Positions 1 through 14,642 of a stretch of DNA of 64,000 nt are shown here, piece after piece. Made by a program: the position numbers and the translations under genes. Under the pieces are notes generated by a model. The model did not search any database and was not told the DNA's origin. It worked only from the letters and a program-made list of their open reading frames with translations. The stretch comes from Lichenostomus cassidix (Eukaryota > Chordata > Aves > Passeriformes > Meliphagidae): NCBI GenBank assembly GCA_008360975.2, contig CM039184.1, forward strand, positions 44,959,797 through 45,023,796, written 5' to 3'. Each line of letters opens with the position of its first letter. The stretch's first letter is position 1.

Positions 1-2740
1 TCATATAGGGCTACCTCAGCTGCAGCATCTGCACTGAGACACGCCTGTTTCTCTCCTTTGTCAGAGAGAAACAGAGGAACTGGATCCTAAGTAATTTTAT
101 AATTTACATATCTGTTTTTCAAGCAGTGTTTGCTATTTGGAAAGTTAGACAGGCCTGAGAAATGTTTTCAAGAAAAGCTTATGACTCTGTGAAGCACTAT
201 TCTGGAATCACCTATTGTGCTGTCTGACGATGACAACTCCCTCGGCACCTATTTTTTTCCCCTCTCTGACATTTCCAAAAAGAACAGCTGTGCTGCTTAT
301 GGTCCCCTGTGCCAGGGAAACAGTTGCTGATGTTATCCTCCCCGCCCTTCTGGCTACTTTGCAAAGAGTGCTTCTTCCAGGTCTTCTGAAATAGTCACAT
401 TGCAGAGAAATGGTCCTCACCCTTGCAAGGCAATGGTGAGTTGTCAGGTCCATGGCTGAGCTCAGAAATTCAGGTGATTCTGCATCTTTAACAACACACA
501 CATGGATGTAGTGACATATTTAGTAACACATGGGTGTTTGAATTCCCAAGCTCCTTTGTGCTTTTAGGAGGTAAGTGGGTGTTACTTTCATTCCCCTCAA
601 TCCTTTTTGCTAGAGATGCTGAGGGAATAAAAGTGCTGCTCCTACAGTTAGGGCTTTAGAGCAATGTTTTGATTCTTACTGCTTTTTGTGCTATGGTAGT
701 TTAAAGAGCCAAACCCTCTGTTGTGGGAGATGTTGAACAAAGAAAACATGGTAAGCCATAAGAACTTTTTATTACACCTTAAACAAAGCAAACCTGTGAC
801 TAATTTTCAAGATGTGGCATACTGAGGGGCAGACCGGGTCTCTCAAAGAGACCCAGCGCTTGAATGGTGAGACAATTGGTGCCCAGAAGAAAGGGCAAGG
901 AATAAAGAGCAGAAATTATCCCAAAAAGGTGGTTTGAACACACAGGGAAGTTAATCAGTAATAAAGTTGGGTGTGAAGTGACAATACTGTTCTTACTCTA
1001 GGATAGCTTCTCCAGCGAATACTTTTACTCTGGAATGGGGATGTCTCCAGGGAAGCTATTCTCACACATGTGTGTCTTCACATATAATATACATAGTGTG
1101 CCTGAGGTATCATTCCACAACCACTACAGTAATCATGTACTTCCCTGTTGCAGACAACCCCTAAGAAGCAGCACCACCTCTGTAAACCAAATGTGGTTAA
1201 CCTTTACAGAATACTTTGAGTTCAATTTTGGAAGGTCATCTTAATGCCAGTATCTAAGTACTCAGAAAACCCTGCAACATGATGCTGTAGCATCTTCAAT
1301 TAACTTTTAAAGAAAAAGAAAACAATTTGCCATGAGGCTGTTCTGTTTACAATTACTAATTGTTAGGTGTTTATTTCCCTTTCTTCTTCCTCCTTTGCTC
1401 TCTGTACTGCACTCCTATAAACACACAGTGCTGAGTATCTGGCCTTGCCCTTCAGGAAGCAAACTTGTTTCAGTGCACTTAAGGAAGTTCCTCTGAAGAT
1501 AGGTAAACTGCCAACCACTGGTTCAAAACATTGTGAGAAATTACTACAACAGAAACCCATGTCTCAATTTTTAATACAAATATTTAAATGCACTACCAAT
1601 TTTGTTTAGTGTCCATGTCAGGCTGAGGTGGATATTTTGAAACCATTGGAAAATTTCTCATTGTGTCTGTAAGACTATTCTCTGTTATATGGCTTGTCAA
1701 GCCATCTGTCTTGACAGCGTGCTGTGGTTATATTTGCATGAAACAAGAAGGATTTGTTTTATGTATGTCTGAGTCAGGGCTGCAAACATGTCGAATACTC
1801 TCAGCATGCTGCTGTCCACTGTACACTAGTATTAATGTCCAGCTGGAGATCCTGTCTTTTGATGATGGTTTGGGTCACCTTGAGTGATGCCTTTGATGTG
1901 AAAATTAGCAGATGATGAGGCATGGCATGAGCATGCTGCTGGAAGTTAGATTGCCAGCTGCCTTCTGAAGGACCAGGGTCATCTCAGTTTGAGGAAGACA
2001 GATGTAATTATCCCCATCTCAGAGCTGATCATGAAATGACATCATTTCCAATGCCACCTTGGTTTTCCTTCAGGGAGTCCATCATTACTACTAACAAGAC
2101 CCAAGTCTACTTAAATTGTGACGTTAACAAAATCACAGCCTGGGCTGGAACAGCCTCAGGCACAGAGGCTGTCTGAGTCACCGAGATGCCACAAACTGTC
2201 ACAGAGAATTCACGGTTTGGATTCATTTCAGGACAGGCTGTCGCACAGCAGCCCCAACCCATTTTGTGGGAGCAGCAAGGTCAGGGAGGATATTCCTTCT
2301 CCTAGGACAGCAAGAGTAAGGCCACTGAGTTGTATTACCCAGGGGAATATAATTGCAGCTCATGTTCATGGTTCAGTACTCCAAACCTGCTGCTCAGGTT
2401 TTCCCACCACATTCTAGGTAGCCTGCTGTACACATGATGTTTGTAATTTAATATTGAAAGCAAAACCAGCCATTAGAGCTTGTATATTGGAATTTCCAAG
2501 GCTGCAATGTTGTAAAAGGGGGAGGAAACTGCATCTTCCAGAGGAACATCTTGGATCTTTTAATTCTTCTTCCAATATTTCAGTTGGATGGGTACAAAAG
2601 TTAATGTGTTTTGTAACAAGACATATGAAATGGCTGCCTCTTATCCTGAAGAGTTTTTTTGGTGGGGTTTTTTTTTGGTTGTTTTTTTTTTTTTTAATTG
2701 AATAATTAAAGAAAAAAACTGAGTGAAAACATCCAGTATC

Positions 2741-3058
2741 TGAAGTGGGCCTAGAGGGAAGCCAGAGAGGGAGTTTTTGTCAGGGACTTACAGGATAGGA
2801 CAGGGAGTAATGGATGCAAATTGAAAGAGGGAAGACTTAGGTTTGTAATAAGGAAGAAATTCTTTACTGTGAGGGTGGTGAGGCACTGGAACAGGTTGCT
2901 CAGGGAGGCTGTGGAAGCCCCAAGCCTGGCAGTGTTCAAGGACAGGTTGGATAATGTCTTGAGCAACATGGTCTAGTGAAAGGTATCCCCATCCATGGGA
3001 GGAGGGGGTTGAGATTAGATGCTCTTTAAAGTTCAGTCCAACCTGAACCATTTTATGA
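2741..3058 (+). mobile_element. CR1 LINE 3' fragment
   Basis: The sequence follows the familiar CR1 3' region: gagggtggtgaggcactgga, caggttgctcagggaggctg, gttcaaggacaggttggat, then a final fragment before ccattttatgag. Element sense is plus. It is a 5'-truncated copy with moderate decay and lacks the full terminal octamer repeats. Confidence 0.88.
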
Positions 3059-3237
3059 GCTTTTCTTATTTATACAGTGCAAAAATAACATGAAATCTGA
3101 GAGAATAGAAGTGACTAAGAAAACTAAAGAAACATGTAACATCTGTAAGGAATACAAAGGAGCAATAGCTTAAGAAAATTTGATTTCAAGGAAGATAGAG
3201 AGCAAAAGTTACTTTCTCCTTCTACTTTTTTTACAGT

Positions 3238-3461
3238 GGGTACAATCATTCGTTGGAACAACATCCCCAGGGATGTAGTACAGCTCCCATCTCTTAAGGT
3301 TTTCTAGATGCTTAAGGTTAATCACTTTAGATAGAAGTTTTATCACTTAAGTTTTTGAGAGAGTGCTAGATAATCTCATCTAGGCTTCCTCTCCCATGAA
3401 AGATTGGACCCCGTGATCTGTTTGAGACCCTTCCAGCCTAGGCTCTTCTTTGATTTTATGG
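3238..3461 (+). mobile_element. Older CR1 3' fragment
   Basis: This is a more decayed copy in the same orientation. Landmarks are the tggaacaacatccccaggga part, attggaccccgtgatctg, cccttccagcctaggctctt and an ending gattttatg. Higher divergence than the neighbour suggests an independent, older insertion. Confidence 0.65.
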
Positions 3462-6400
3462 TACTTTTCTTTGTCATTTGGTGATGTTGGTACTGTGGTA
3501 CCCATTTCTGAAGGCATCTTTTGGTAATTAAGCAGTTTCAGGGTTGAATTCCTGCTTGCACCCTAATTTGTGTGTTTTATTCAATGATTCACCAGTTATA
3601 TCCTGGTTATCTAAGAACACAAAACACAATTTTCCAGATGGGTTCTCAACCTGTATCTGAAGCCTCCAAGGCAAGTTCTTCAGTTTCAGACTGAAGGCTT
3701 GTGTGCCTAGATGGTATTGCCAGGTTTTCTGCAGGATACTCGTTGGACAAAGAGAGGACAGTACCTTTTCTTGTGAATGTCTCCCAAATTCAACTGAAAA
3801 GCCACAGCAGGCTCTGAAGCATGACTCAATTTCTCCCTCCCCAGGTGAGAGTGTTCATTTGGACACAGCATTGGACTCTTTCTTGCTTAATACACCTCTC
3901 TGAATAAGCTTCAGTGGGAGGAGATCAGCCTTATCCTACCTGGCCTGAGCTTTAGTGGTTAGAGCACTCCTGAAAACTGAAGTGTGAGGGTGTGAGATTC
4001 TTCAGCCTCTGCTGCCAAGTGAGAGCCTACAGCAGTCTGCATACAACAGGAGGGAAACCACACCACTGACTTTTTGGATGCTTTCCATGACATTGAACGC
4101 AGCACTGTCTGTAGGTGCCTATATGGGGAGAAGTGTGAGTGAATTAGGCTTTTTTCAGATTTGGATAAAGGAATTCAGGTTAAAAGTACTTCTGATAGTT
4201 CTGTTACAAAAGCATGTTCCAAAAAAATTAATTTTTCACAATTTTTACAGCATAACTGAGCATTTCCTACTATGTGAGATTTCAGGAGACTGTAAACAAC
4301 ATTCCAGCAATACTTGTGCTGTGGCTGGATTTGGACTTTCTGAAGCCCTTAAATGCTTTTACAATGTGTGGTTTTTTAAATGGACGGGTGATATATCTCA
4401 CTGAAATATCTCATATTCAACTGGGTGGAACCTATAAAACACAAGTAGTGAAGATTTTTGCATGCCCAGTGTGTCTGGGGGGATTTGTTCTGAAAACTGG
4501 CTTGTGATGTCCCTCTGATCCACCCTCTTCTAACCATATGTGCAAAAGAGAAGACTGCAATGCAGTTTACTTGTAGGACTGCTTTGGGGTCCTTGTTGAA
4601 TATTAGACATCGGATTCTATACGAATATGGCAAACATTTGTGACATCTTAAAAAGCTGCTTAGTCGTACTGGCAGAAATATTTGCTCATAACTCAGGCAT
4701 CTGACAGGGATCTTTGTGGTTTTTCAACTGCTGAGGTGTGCTAAGACTTCCTTTTTTGAGACCTTCTGTACGAGGAAGTAGTATGTGTTTAGAGAGTGAT
4801 ATGTACCAAGATGTGTTAACAATATTATTTAGATACCCATACTGACTTAAAAAGGATCTTATGTGACTTTTGGGTCGCAGTGGTCAGAGACAACTGACCT
4901 GTTGTTGTCAGAGACAATCTGGTCAGTGCCACCAGAGCTAGAGCTGGTGGGTGGCTGTCCATAGCATGTTCTGTGAATAAGATAGTATAAAGACAGCATC
5001 ATTATTTACTGGATGCAGCTCCGTTGTTTCCAATAATTTCAAATTCCAGTGGAGAACACAGTAGTAAACCGAAGCCTTGGGTTGAAAACATCTTGAAATT
5101 GAACACAGCATTCCCTTTTTATTAATTTATATTTAGAGACTTATGTGCATGTGTCACTGCTTTTGCCAACAAAAGCCTCACACCTGCTTTCAGTAATGCT
5201 GGCTTTAGTAAGGCTTTCAGTCTCTGACATAGCAGATATTGTAAGTAGTTGTATTTTAAAAATAAACGTGTGCTAAGTATGGGTAAATACAAAGTTTCTG
5301 TCTGTCAAGCTTTTCTGTCTGTAGCTGCAAGAATCAGATTACGCTGATCCTGTCAGTCTTGTTAAAAAACCAAACCTCCTTGTCCCATTGCAAACATATT
5401 TTTCTCACCACATCATGAAGTTTTTATAGCATAGGTGGGGATAGCAGGAGGGGAAGACAATGCTGAGATATTAATTTTCAGGAGACAAGTTATACCTGTT
5501 GAATATAATCCGGTGATCAAAAGACTGAACAATAAAAATGAAAAGCATATGAATCAACAGATTGAATGCTTATTCTTAACATTAATTATATGTGTACCCA
5601 CACAGTTTGAAAAAATCTAGCGTATTGGATTGTGCAGGACTATGAGAAAGAGCATTGCAATGCCTTAAGAATTCCTTTGTCTTTGCACTTGTTATTTTTG
5701 TCCCAGATACTTGATTTTAGCCGCATTAACATTTTTTGAGCCTTTGCATATATATGCTGTGATTTTCCTTAGGCTGGTTTTTTAGCTAATGTTCTAAATG
5801 GGGACTATTTTCAGTGATCCTGCTGCAGCTTCCTTATCTACAATACCAATTTCTCATGTACAAAGGTTGTATTATCATTATTTTATTAGTATAAAGCAAA
5901 ATCAGGTGTCAAGATTGCCTGCCAAGTACTGGTTCTTTGGGTGGTTTTGGATGGACTTGAAAAGCAGATGTGAAGCTCACAGCTGTTCATGGCAGGTCTT
6001 ATGTTGCTTTCCAAATACCCAACTGATACACATTACTTGTGATTGCTCCCTCATGCACAACTTCTATAGATAAAAGAATGTACAAATATTGTTAAGTACC
6101 CACATTTTCCATGACGAAAACTCTCTTTCTAATTTGTGTTTTCTCGCTTTCTTTTGGAAAGTGTTCGAGTTGGACTCTAAGTGGTGAAAGCTGAAGCTTT
6201 TAAGTATGTTTCATAGATAATGATGCAATTCTGGAAGGTGATGAAAACACCTGGTAACATTTGCATCAAGCTTCACTTTTGCTGAAGTCTAGAGGAGTTT
6301 TTAGTACTTCAGTACTTTAATACAACACTTGAACAGGATTAGTGGGTTTAAATCATGTATTATATGTTGAATGCTGTAAGTGCTAGAAGCCATCAGCAAG

Positions 6401-9400
6401 GTTTACAGGCTCTCATAAGCTCAGATCTGCTAGTCCCGTGGGTCTTGTTTTTCACTCTTACTTTGCTCTGAATCTCCTAACCAAGTATTCATCGGTTCCT
6501 TGCTGTGTCAGTACCTGAGCACCTACCAGGAATTAGAGATAGTGTGTTACCTCTGTTTTCCTTGCTTGTCAGCTGCTCTGAGTAGATTCCATGAGATGTG
6601 TAGATAATTTTGGGGAGCTTCAGTCTTTAATTAAGTTCAGTATAAATAAATACTGCTGTTGTTTTATACCACACAAGATCACTCTGGTTCTGTACTTCTG
6701 GCCAGTAACTCCTGGCAATGTTTGTTTATAGTCATCTAGGCATAAATAGTGAATAATAGGCTGACTGTGGTCTTTCACTCTGGTTAACTCCTCAGTTTTG
6801 TTGCTCCAGGTCTACTTGTGTTCTACAGGCATTACATTTAAAGGCAGCATTGCAAAAGGTAGAAGAAACTCTAGAAGCAACTCAAGGCTATGCCTTATGT
6901 GAGCAGAGTGGGAACATACTGCTGATGCCTTTTTGCATTCTCAGAGCATTTGTGACTTGGACACAGGTGAGAAAGGACATAGAAGGTGAAGTCACAAAGC
7001 CAGTTGTGAATATTGGCTCCTCTAAAGTGGTAGTTATGTTAAGCAAAAACAGAAAGTGTGCTAACCCATAAAAAAAAGTTGACATTTCCAGCCTGGGTGC
7101 CAACTTGCCCATCTCAGCTCTCTCTAGCAATTTATAACTCCATTCTCCTATATATAGAACAGCTGAAATTTGTTGGAATGTTTTAAGACTAGAAGTTGAA
7201 ATGATAATCCAACCTTGAATAAAAATCAGTACAGTTGTAGTTTCAAAATCATCGGTGACAGAATAATGGCCTGGAAGATGTGTCAGGAGGGAAACAGAAC
7301 ATGATATGGACCAGCAATTTGTACTTATTCCCAAAAAAAACTGGAATCATTGCACAATAATCCCAGCCATGATTTTTGTCTACAATTGCAGGCAACTAGT
7401 ATTGTTTACCAATTTCTTCCAATTTCCTGTTCCCATGATAGATGTTAATGTGTCTTTTAAAATATTTCATCATAGAAGCTGAAGATGGTGATTGAAATAC
7501 AGCTTTCTGAGTTTTAAAGAGAAGGGGGAAAAAAATCTTAAACTTGACCACATGTTACATGATACTTTTCTAGCATGCACATGAAATTTAGGCTCTACAA
7601 TATATATCAGATTAAAATTGTGTTCCAAGTTCTTTCAATTCTCCTGAAAACTAGTTGGATGTATGGAGATTCTTCCCTTTTTTCAGTATGAGCAGTCAAA
7701 TATGAAATAGAGATTTCACTGAATGCTTGTTCAGTTTGTGTCTGACACCAAATCTTTGTCCATTGGTAGTTTTGGGAACTGTGGAGTCTGAGCTCTGAAC
7801 TGCAATTCCATTCTTCATCAATGCAAAATATTTTCAAGGGCCTGTAATGTGCCATGCTTGCTCCACCTTTTCAGCAAACAAATCCCAGAAATGGGAGTAT
7901 GTCACTATAACTGATGACTGGATGACTGAATTATAATTATCAAGAATTCTCAATACTGATTTTCCTCATATGCTTAGAAGACCTTACTCTTTTAATCTAT
8001 GGGAACTATAACCTCTTTTTCTACTGGTGGACCCAAATTCATACAGAGTAGCTGACATGGAAATATAAGTGTACAGATACTCCTGCACACGTTCCTTATA
8101 TAATGCACAAATATATTGTGTTTGACAGCACCTTAGTGCAAAAGCATTGTGAAAATGACAGCCCTTCCCTGAGGTCAGATCTTTACAGACAGGACAAAAC
8201 ACAATTTTAGGCTTTGCTAGTAAGGTAGTTTTCCAGAATTTTTTGGATTTTGACGTCTTCATTGATACAAAAAGTGTAGAAAAACCCTTAGGAAACCATA
8301 ACAGGAACATACAGAAATTAGACTGCAAAAGATAGATATGTGAGAGGTTTTTCCTATCTTGTGGGAAAGTATTTAAGCTAAATAACTTTAGCTTAAAGAA
8401 ATAAATGTTATAAGGACCTTTATAAATATTTAGAGACTAGTAATGCAGAAATACTGAACCATTAAATCTGTTACATGTTTATACTACAGCAAAGGCCTCT
8501 GGCTGACAATAGAGAGCAAATAACATGAGAAAATCTCTCTGACAGCTAGACAGAGAAGCCATTTGCCTCAGCTTCTATTGTAGCTATCTCTGTGCTGACA
8601 CTGAGAAGAGCAGTGTTTATGGAAGTGCAGGAAGGAATTGCTGAACCTCAGCCCTCTAGAGGCAACAGGGATCAGGCCACTGGCCCATGCTGCCCTCCCA
8701 GCCAGCCCTGATGCCCCAGGTGTCAGGAAGCTGTCTCTAAAAGGCTTTTGTTTACAGGGTTATTGAAGTGAAAGAGCAGTAGTAACTGGGACAATTTCCC
8801 ACTAAAGTGAAAAATACACTTTTTTTTTTCGCCCAAACAAGATGGCAAGCCTCCGACACTTAGAGATCATCAGGGAGAGGATACCCAAGTGCATCAACGC
8901 CAGGGTACAGAGTGCACAGAACAGCAGTGGCAAGCACCTGGAAATGTTGCTGGCATTAAGAAATTCAAGTGCAGGTGCAGATCAGCCTGTTTCTAGTTGC
9001 CTGCTTAGATATGGGTTTTGCAGCCGTCTTTCAGCAAATGTTCACTGCAAACTGTAATCCATGACTTTAAGCTTTGCATTTTACATGGCTAATTCCCTTC
9101 TTTATCAATATTGAGGAAGATTTAATGTAGGCAGGATCTTCCTAGCCACAGCTGCTGATTACGGTAGCTTGAGGAATGTTCTTGACGTGAGAGTGTTCTT
9201 TAGAAAAGGCAGAAAAGGCACATGCATTAAAAAAGAAAAATCAGGTAGTTATTTGTGAAGCTTTTTTCAATATGCAACATTCACACAATGGTTAATCCTT
9301 GCAGGAACTCAGAATTACCAAGGAAAAATAATTTCTGTTTAGCACTGTGTTCCAGGATTGATTTCCCTATATAGCAAAAAAAAAGAAAAAAAAAGAGAAA

Positions 9401-10550
9401 TTTTCCACAGAGGACCAAGATTCACAGAAGCTAGTTTTCTGAGCAGGGATGATACAATGTCATTGGGTTCAAAGAGCAGTAGGGTAGTGGTCACCTTCAC
9501 TGCCAAAGACACTGATGTCTCTGACCTCTTAAGCACCAGTGTGGGTGGACTGGATGGGAGGTTTTTTATTTGCTGCATTTAAGCTTATATCTATAACATG
9601 GGATTTTGTAAAAGTTCAGGTGCCTTGCTTCTTTTTTGTATTTGACTCCATTGCTCGGTGCACTGTTGGCAAAAGTGAGATCAGAAGAGTTGGTGTCATC
9701 CCTATCTGAGAACTGATCAAGTCACTTCACTCCCTCATGACAGAGTTTCAGAAAACTTTAGAGTTTAGGTGTTTGGCCTGAAATCCATGTGGCAGAAATT
9801 TAGGTTCTGCTTGGACTACTATCACTGCTAATGCACACATGGTGTGAATGGTTCCCATGGAGCAGGAATTGCCAACACCTTCTTGTGAGTCAGCCTCTAC
9901 AATTGAACCCCATCTCTCCTGTCTTCTCAGTCACAGCAGGAGCCTCTCACCAGGGTCTCACAAGTGAGGTTATCAGCACCAGGCTGTCCAGGATGCTCCT
10001 TTTTGATCAACTTTGGTTTCTCCATCATCCTTTCCACTGGATTAGTTCATGGGTGCTAGAGCAGTCAGGGCAGTTTGTATGATAAGGAGTATGATACACA
10101 CTGGTGATAACTTTGGAACCCAGCTTGTGTCAAGACCAAATTACACAGGGATGAGGCTGCTAGCACTGAGACCATAGCTGAAACATACTTGTCTACCCTG
10201 ATCAGGGTTTAGCTTTGGATCTGCAATGACAGCCCATTATGCAGTATTTTCTTCTGCTGGGCAGTCTTAAGTGCTTTGTATACATTATTCTTAATTGCAT
10301 TCAGACAATGTGTCCACTGCTGCTGCACTAAAGCAAAACAGCTCCAAAATATGAGGGGTGTTGGAAGTTAGGTTGAGAAAGCACTACTGGAACTGGGCAG
10401 GGGAGGGTTCCTGCTCTGTTTATTTGCATCAGGCCTGGCTCACAAGCCCTGTGACTCTTTAGATTCACCTTTTTCCCCTGTTTCATGCCCAGGCAGAGAC
10501 TATGAAGTAACACAGAAAGCAGAGCATTTTTAAGAACAAATGCATTATAA

Positions 10551-10637
10551 ATCATAGAATCATAGAATCATAGAATAGTTTGGGTTGGAAGGAATGGTAA
10601 AGATCACCTTGTTCCAGTCCTCCTGCCATGGGCAAAT
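10551..10637 (-). mobile_element. Short CR1 3' end, minus orientation
   Basis: It begins with three copies of the catagaat/atcatagaat terminal repeat (the complement of the CR1 tail ATTCTATG), followed by agtttgggttggaaggaatg and the conserved tcctgccatgggca. Only about 87 bp remain. Confidence 0.9.
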
Positions 10638-13600
10638 ATATACATATATATCTGGAACTGTTTTATTTAGATCATTAGAAGAGAGGTGAAAAAATCCATG
10701 CAGTTGTCCTTGCTTATGTTTTGGCTTTACATTTTTTCCTTATGTTAGCCTGGGTAATTGAAATCCTTAAGGTCAATCTTACTTTTGATCCGTCCTTTGC
10801 TGTACAAGTCAGGGATGCTGCAAGGAGAACCCTCTTTTCAAACCACTGTTTTAATTTGAATTTCAAATGACGTGGATATGTTTCTCTTGCCCTTGAGTTT
10901 AACCAAAGGTTGTTTTTGCAAATGGTAGGACCAAGTTAAGGCAGCCACAGGGTTTTGGATCTCTTTGCTCCAGCTCTTGGGATGTGCCACTCCTGAAGCC
11001 TGGAGTGCAGAATCTCCCTTGAGCGTGGAACAGGGTGCAGGGCAAAGATTGCCCTATGGCTGCCAGTATTGATACCAGCCAGAATTGCAGCCCTGGGTGA
11101 AATTTCAGCAGCCACCACTGCTCTCCCACTACCCAGTCATTAGCTCATACAGCCAGAATTTCGGACAGCACATTTCTGCTTCATAAAAGAGGCTGCGCAA
11201 ACAGAAAAAACTATTTTCTTAGATTCCTGTGCACACCTAATGACACTACTTTAATGGCACAAACTGTACAACACACATTTTTCATGTCTGTTTATCTCTC
11301 TGGGGTTTGGCCTTCAAATTGTTTCAGTATCATACGGCTGCACAGATGTACTCAATGTCCAGTGCAACTGAGAAGGAATATAAATTTAGTTCACGTTGGC
11401 CTGCAGACAGTGTTGAGTTCACTTTCTGACTGGCCTACGTTAATCAGGTATCCCACTCTTCCAGCTGTAAATCAGGCATTGTGATTAATACTCACAATGA
11501 GAGAGCTGATTACTACTGGCATGTAGCTGTTTTATGTTTCTCTCTTTTCTGGGAGCCAAATCCAACCATATGGAAAAATGTAGCTTAGACACTATAAATA
11601 TGATTCCACTTAGACAGTCATCTCTTCTGTTTTCTGTTATCACAGCAGTGTCAGCACAAGCAAAACAATGAAAGTGAAGAGATGCTGTTGCAGATTTTAT
11701 TACAAGTTTGAGGTCTTGGGACTTTTTTTTCTTCTTCAAGGACACTGTGTTAATCTGAAGAAAGAGGGCTTGATTTGTGTTCATTTATGCCTGCCACAAT
11801 TATTTAAGAAATAACTTCAGTGATCATACTTGAAGAGCTCTGGTTCTTCTTTAACTATTTCTGGCAGAGCTAGAAAGATATGCTTTGTGCTTTGTATCAT
11901 GACAACTTGTCTTCTCCAATAAGCCACATCTTAAATTGTGTCAGCCCTCTCTACATTCAAAGTAGCTGTCTTCTGTTCATTGCTGTTGGAATGAAGTTGT
12001 TGACTCTGTGTCTGCAGTGCAGCCAGCAGCAGCAAGTCAGGATTTCCACAGAAAGTGAAGGCTGTAGCAGCAAAGTGCAGATGGGCACCAGGCAGTGGCT
12101 GAATCCAAATAACTAGTAATTATTGGGCAGAGCCACTTCTGATCTTCATACTGATCTTTATAAAACCCACCAAATATAAAAAAAATCTGCATTTGAGAAC
12201 CCATTCGCAGGGCTGGTGCTCTAGTATCAGCCACTGAAACTTTACTGACATGGGAAAAACACAGGAAAATGAAATAAAATGGGGAGGAGTAGGAATATCT
12301 CTTATCATATTCTGAATCTTTGCAGGATTGCTGTAAAGCAGACTGTCTTCTGAGAACAGAAAACAGCTCTCCCCAAAGCCACTTGTTTGTGTTCACTTAA
12401 TTGCGTTGGGCTTTTAGACTTTTTTTTAAACTATCTTGTCAAGCATTCATAGGCTGGATTAGCAAATGTGACCTTACTGGAAGAGAGAGATGTCAAGGAT
12501 TGGTTTCTAAAACACTGTGTTGAGGAAATTTAGCTGAGTAGCAAGAGGAAAAGGCCTTTTTGCTTCTGTTTCCTATGAAATCTAAAGAAGAGCATCCTGA
12601 CATGCTTTAGGGCTCTGGGGGACTGAGAAAATCTGGAAAGAATTAGAAAAATACCTGCTGCAGTGGAGGGAGAAGAGCTCTTCCTTCTTGTTTTATATGA
12701 TTATTGTTGCAGTCTTGCCTTGCAATAGGTGCCTCAAATAGCTTTGCATTGGTCCTTTGAAGTAGTTGACCAACCTTCTCTTCCATAAGAGTATTATCTT
12801 CTGAGATGCCTCATTTTGCTTGTGAAAGGTTTCAGAAATAACTTCTGTTACAACCATTCCCATCCAAGCCTTAAAGCATATACAGAGACCTTACACAGTT
12901 GCATCAGGCTGGTTTAGGTATTTTTCCCTCTCTTTAAAATGAAAGTTGTCAGAAGCAGCATGAAGTAAATGATGGTAAAACACATTTTAGTGCCCAAAAA
13001 AAGGTTCTAATTCAGTTGTCTCATCAAAAGTCAGTACCATGAGAGAAATTAAACTGCTGCTCTGAAGTTGATAGAGAGTGCTCTTTGACTTCTCTTCATA
13101 TCATCTTTCTGTCCCAGGAATTGGTTCCATAATAATTTCTCTTCCAAGGCTTCTGTTCAATGTACTACTCCTTTTCATGACACTTAACCCACCAGCGTTG
13201 TGTACTGTATGTTTTATGCATTGCCTTTTGTGCATGCCATATATTACGAAGAGCTTTCTATCCCTAAGGGTTTCTGTAGCTATTTCTGTGAGTTTGTCCT
13301 ACAGGGCACTTTCATGAAAGTCATCAGTTAGCCTTTGCTGTGAAGAAAGAGATAATAGTAACTGAAAGGAGGCCAAGCTCATTAGATTATGATTAAAAGG
13401 CAATTTTTTTTTTTAAATGCACTGAATGTGGTTCTAGTAGGTGCACACTGAGCAGAAGTGGTGCTGGAGAAGTCACAGGTGCTGTGTCCTTGGTCACTCT
13501 GTCTTTCCAGTTATTTTATAGCTTTAATTGAATACTGACTCATGAAGAGTACAGTGACCTTTAATTTCATTCAAGTGACTTTCTTTCATGAGTCTTAAAA

Positions 13601-14642
13601 AAGAAATGCCATGCATGGTCCTGCCTTTGGTGTCTGGGATGAATTTAGAGCAGATAGTTGGAAGCTCAACTAAGTTTGCTTCAAAGCAGGTTTGTAATTT
13701 GTCCCTTGCAATGCTGTATCTTCAGCTCTTTTGGGAACATGCTTTTGGGAACAGAGGATTTTCCCCCAGAAGTATTTTAGAACCTGCCTTGAGCTCCCCA
13801 AGCTCAAGGGTCTGAGGACCTGGTCACAGTCCCTTGGTTGGAGCTCTGCACTCCCTCCTTGACTCAGGTGAGGCTGCAGGGCCAGTGGGACCCCCTACCC
13901 CCACTTGCACCTCCTCCTCTGTCAAAGCAATAACCTGCCTATTTTAGTGTCTCAACTAAGCTGGAATAACAGAGTTGGCAACTTCGTCTCTGTGGCTGAA
14001 TTTTAAATAGTTAATCAGATGCAGTTCAAGTAATAAATGGCCTGTGCAGGCACTGTGTGGGGCCTGAATTCCCACAGCCCCCAGGTGTTCGGCTCCCACC
14101 TGCAGCCCTCCCTTTATTGATTGGACTGCTCTCTACTGGCCACAGTGCTGTGCTCCATGTGTGACCGCCTTGGTGACTGGGAGGGTTTTTCAGGAGGCAG
14201 GACTGGGTAAGCAGCAGAGCCAGAAAAGCTGTCAGACCTCATAGATTGACCACACTATGTCAATCAGAGGTAAGTAGGAAATTACAGATTGTAGTCTCTG
14301 GCTTAATTAGCCACCTGCTATTCTTGTCCTCTTGCATCCACAGTAACTATTTATACACATAAGACTACACACAAAGCTCTCTATTTTTCCTTGACCAGCA
14401 GAAGTCTTCCCATGTAAGGTGGTAACTCACCTCCTTTGAAGCACACATTTCCTTCTTTTTAAATCTGTGTAACATGACAAGACTGTCATTTTTCCCTCCT
14501 GTTAATCATCCATATTTCACTGGTCACCATGATCCCCACAGTTTGTACTCCAAGTGATTCCTTGGAACCAATGATTTCCACAAGTACACAGCATTTAAAT
14601 GCAACTTGCTATCATGTCTCTCTTTCCCTCCCTTCTCCTTAG

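Larger units (their letters stand above)
1..14642. other. LNX1 intron upstream of the first visible exon
   Basis: There is no coding exon here that I can support. No Cys/His pattern of the LNX1 RING (CxxC...CGHxxC) appears in the plus-strand frames. I also did not find the short hydrophobic first exon of the p70 form by eye. The region holds CR1 fragments at 2741-3058, 3238-3461 and 10551-10637, a T/G-rich run near 2655-2697, and otherwise unremarkable AT-rich sequence. Confidence 0.75.

Noticed and set aside
3949..3975. tRNA-like wording (tagtggttagagcactcc) suggesting a tRNA-derived SINE or tRNA gene
   Set aside because: Only a D-arm-like fragment is visible. I find no B box, acceptor stem or A-rich tail, so neither a tRNA nor a SINE can be supported.
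6888..7334. 148-codon minus-strand open frame with hydrophobic stretches
   Set aside because: It has no recognisable domain, no splice or promoter context and mixed composition. One or two frames of this length are expected by chance in 64 kb of six-frame reading.
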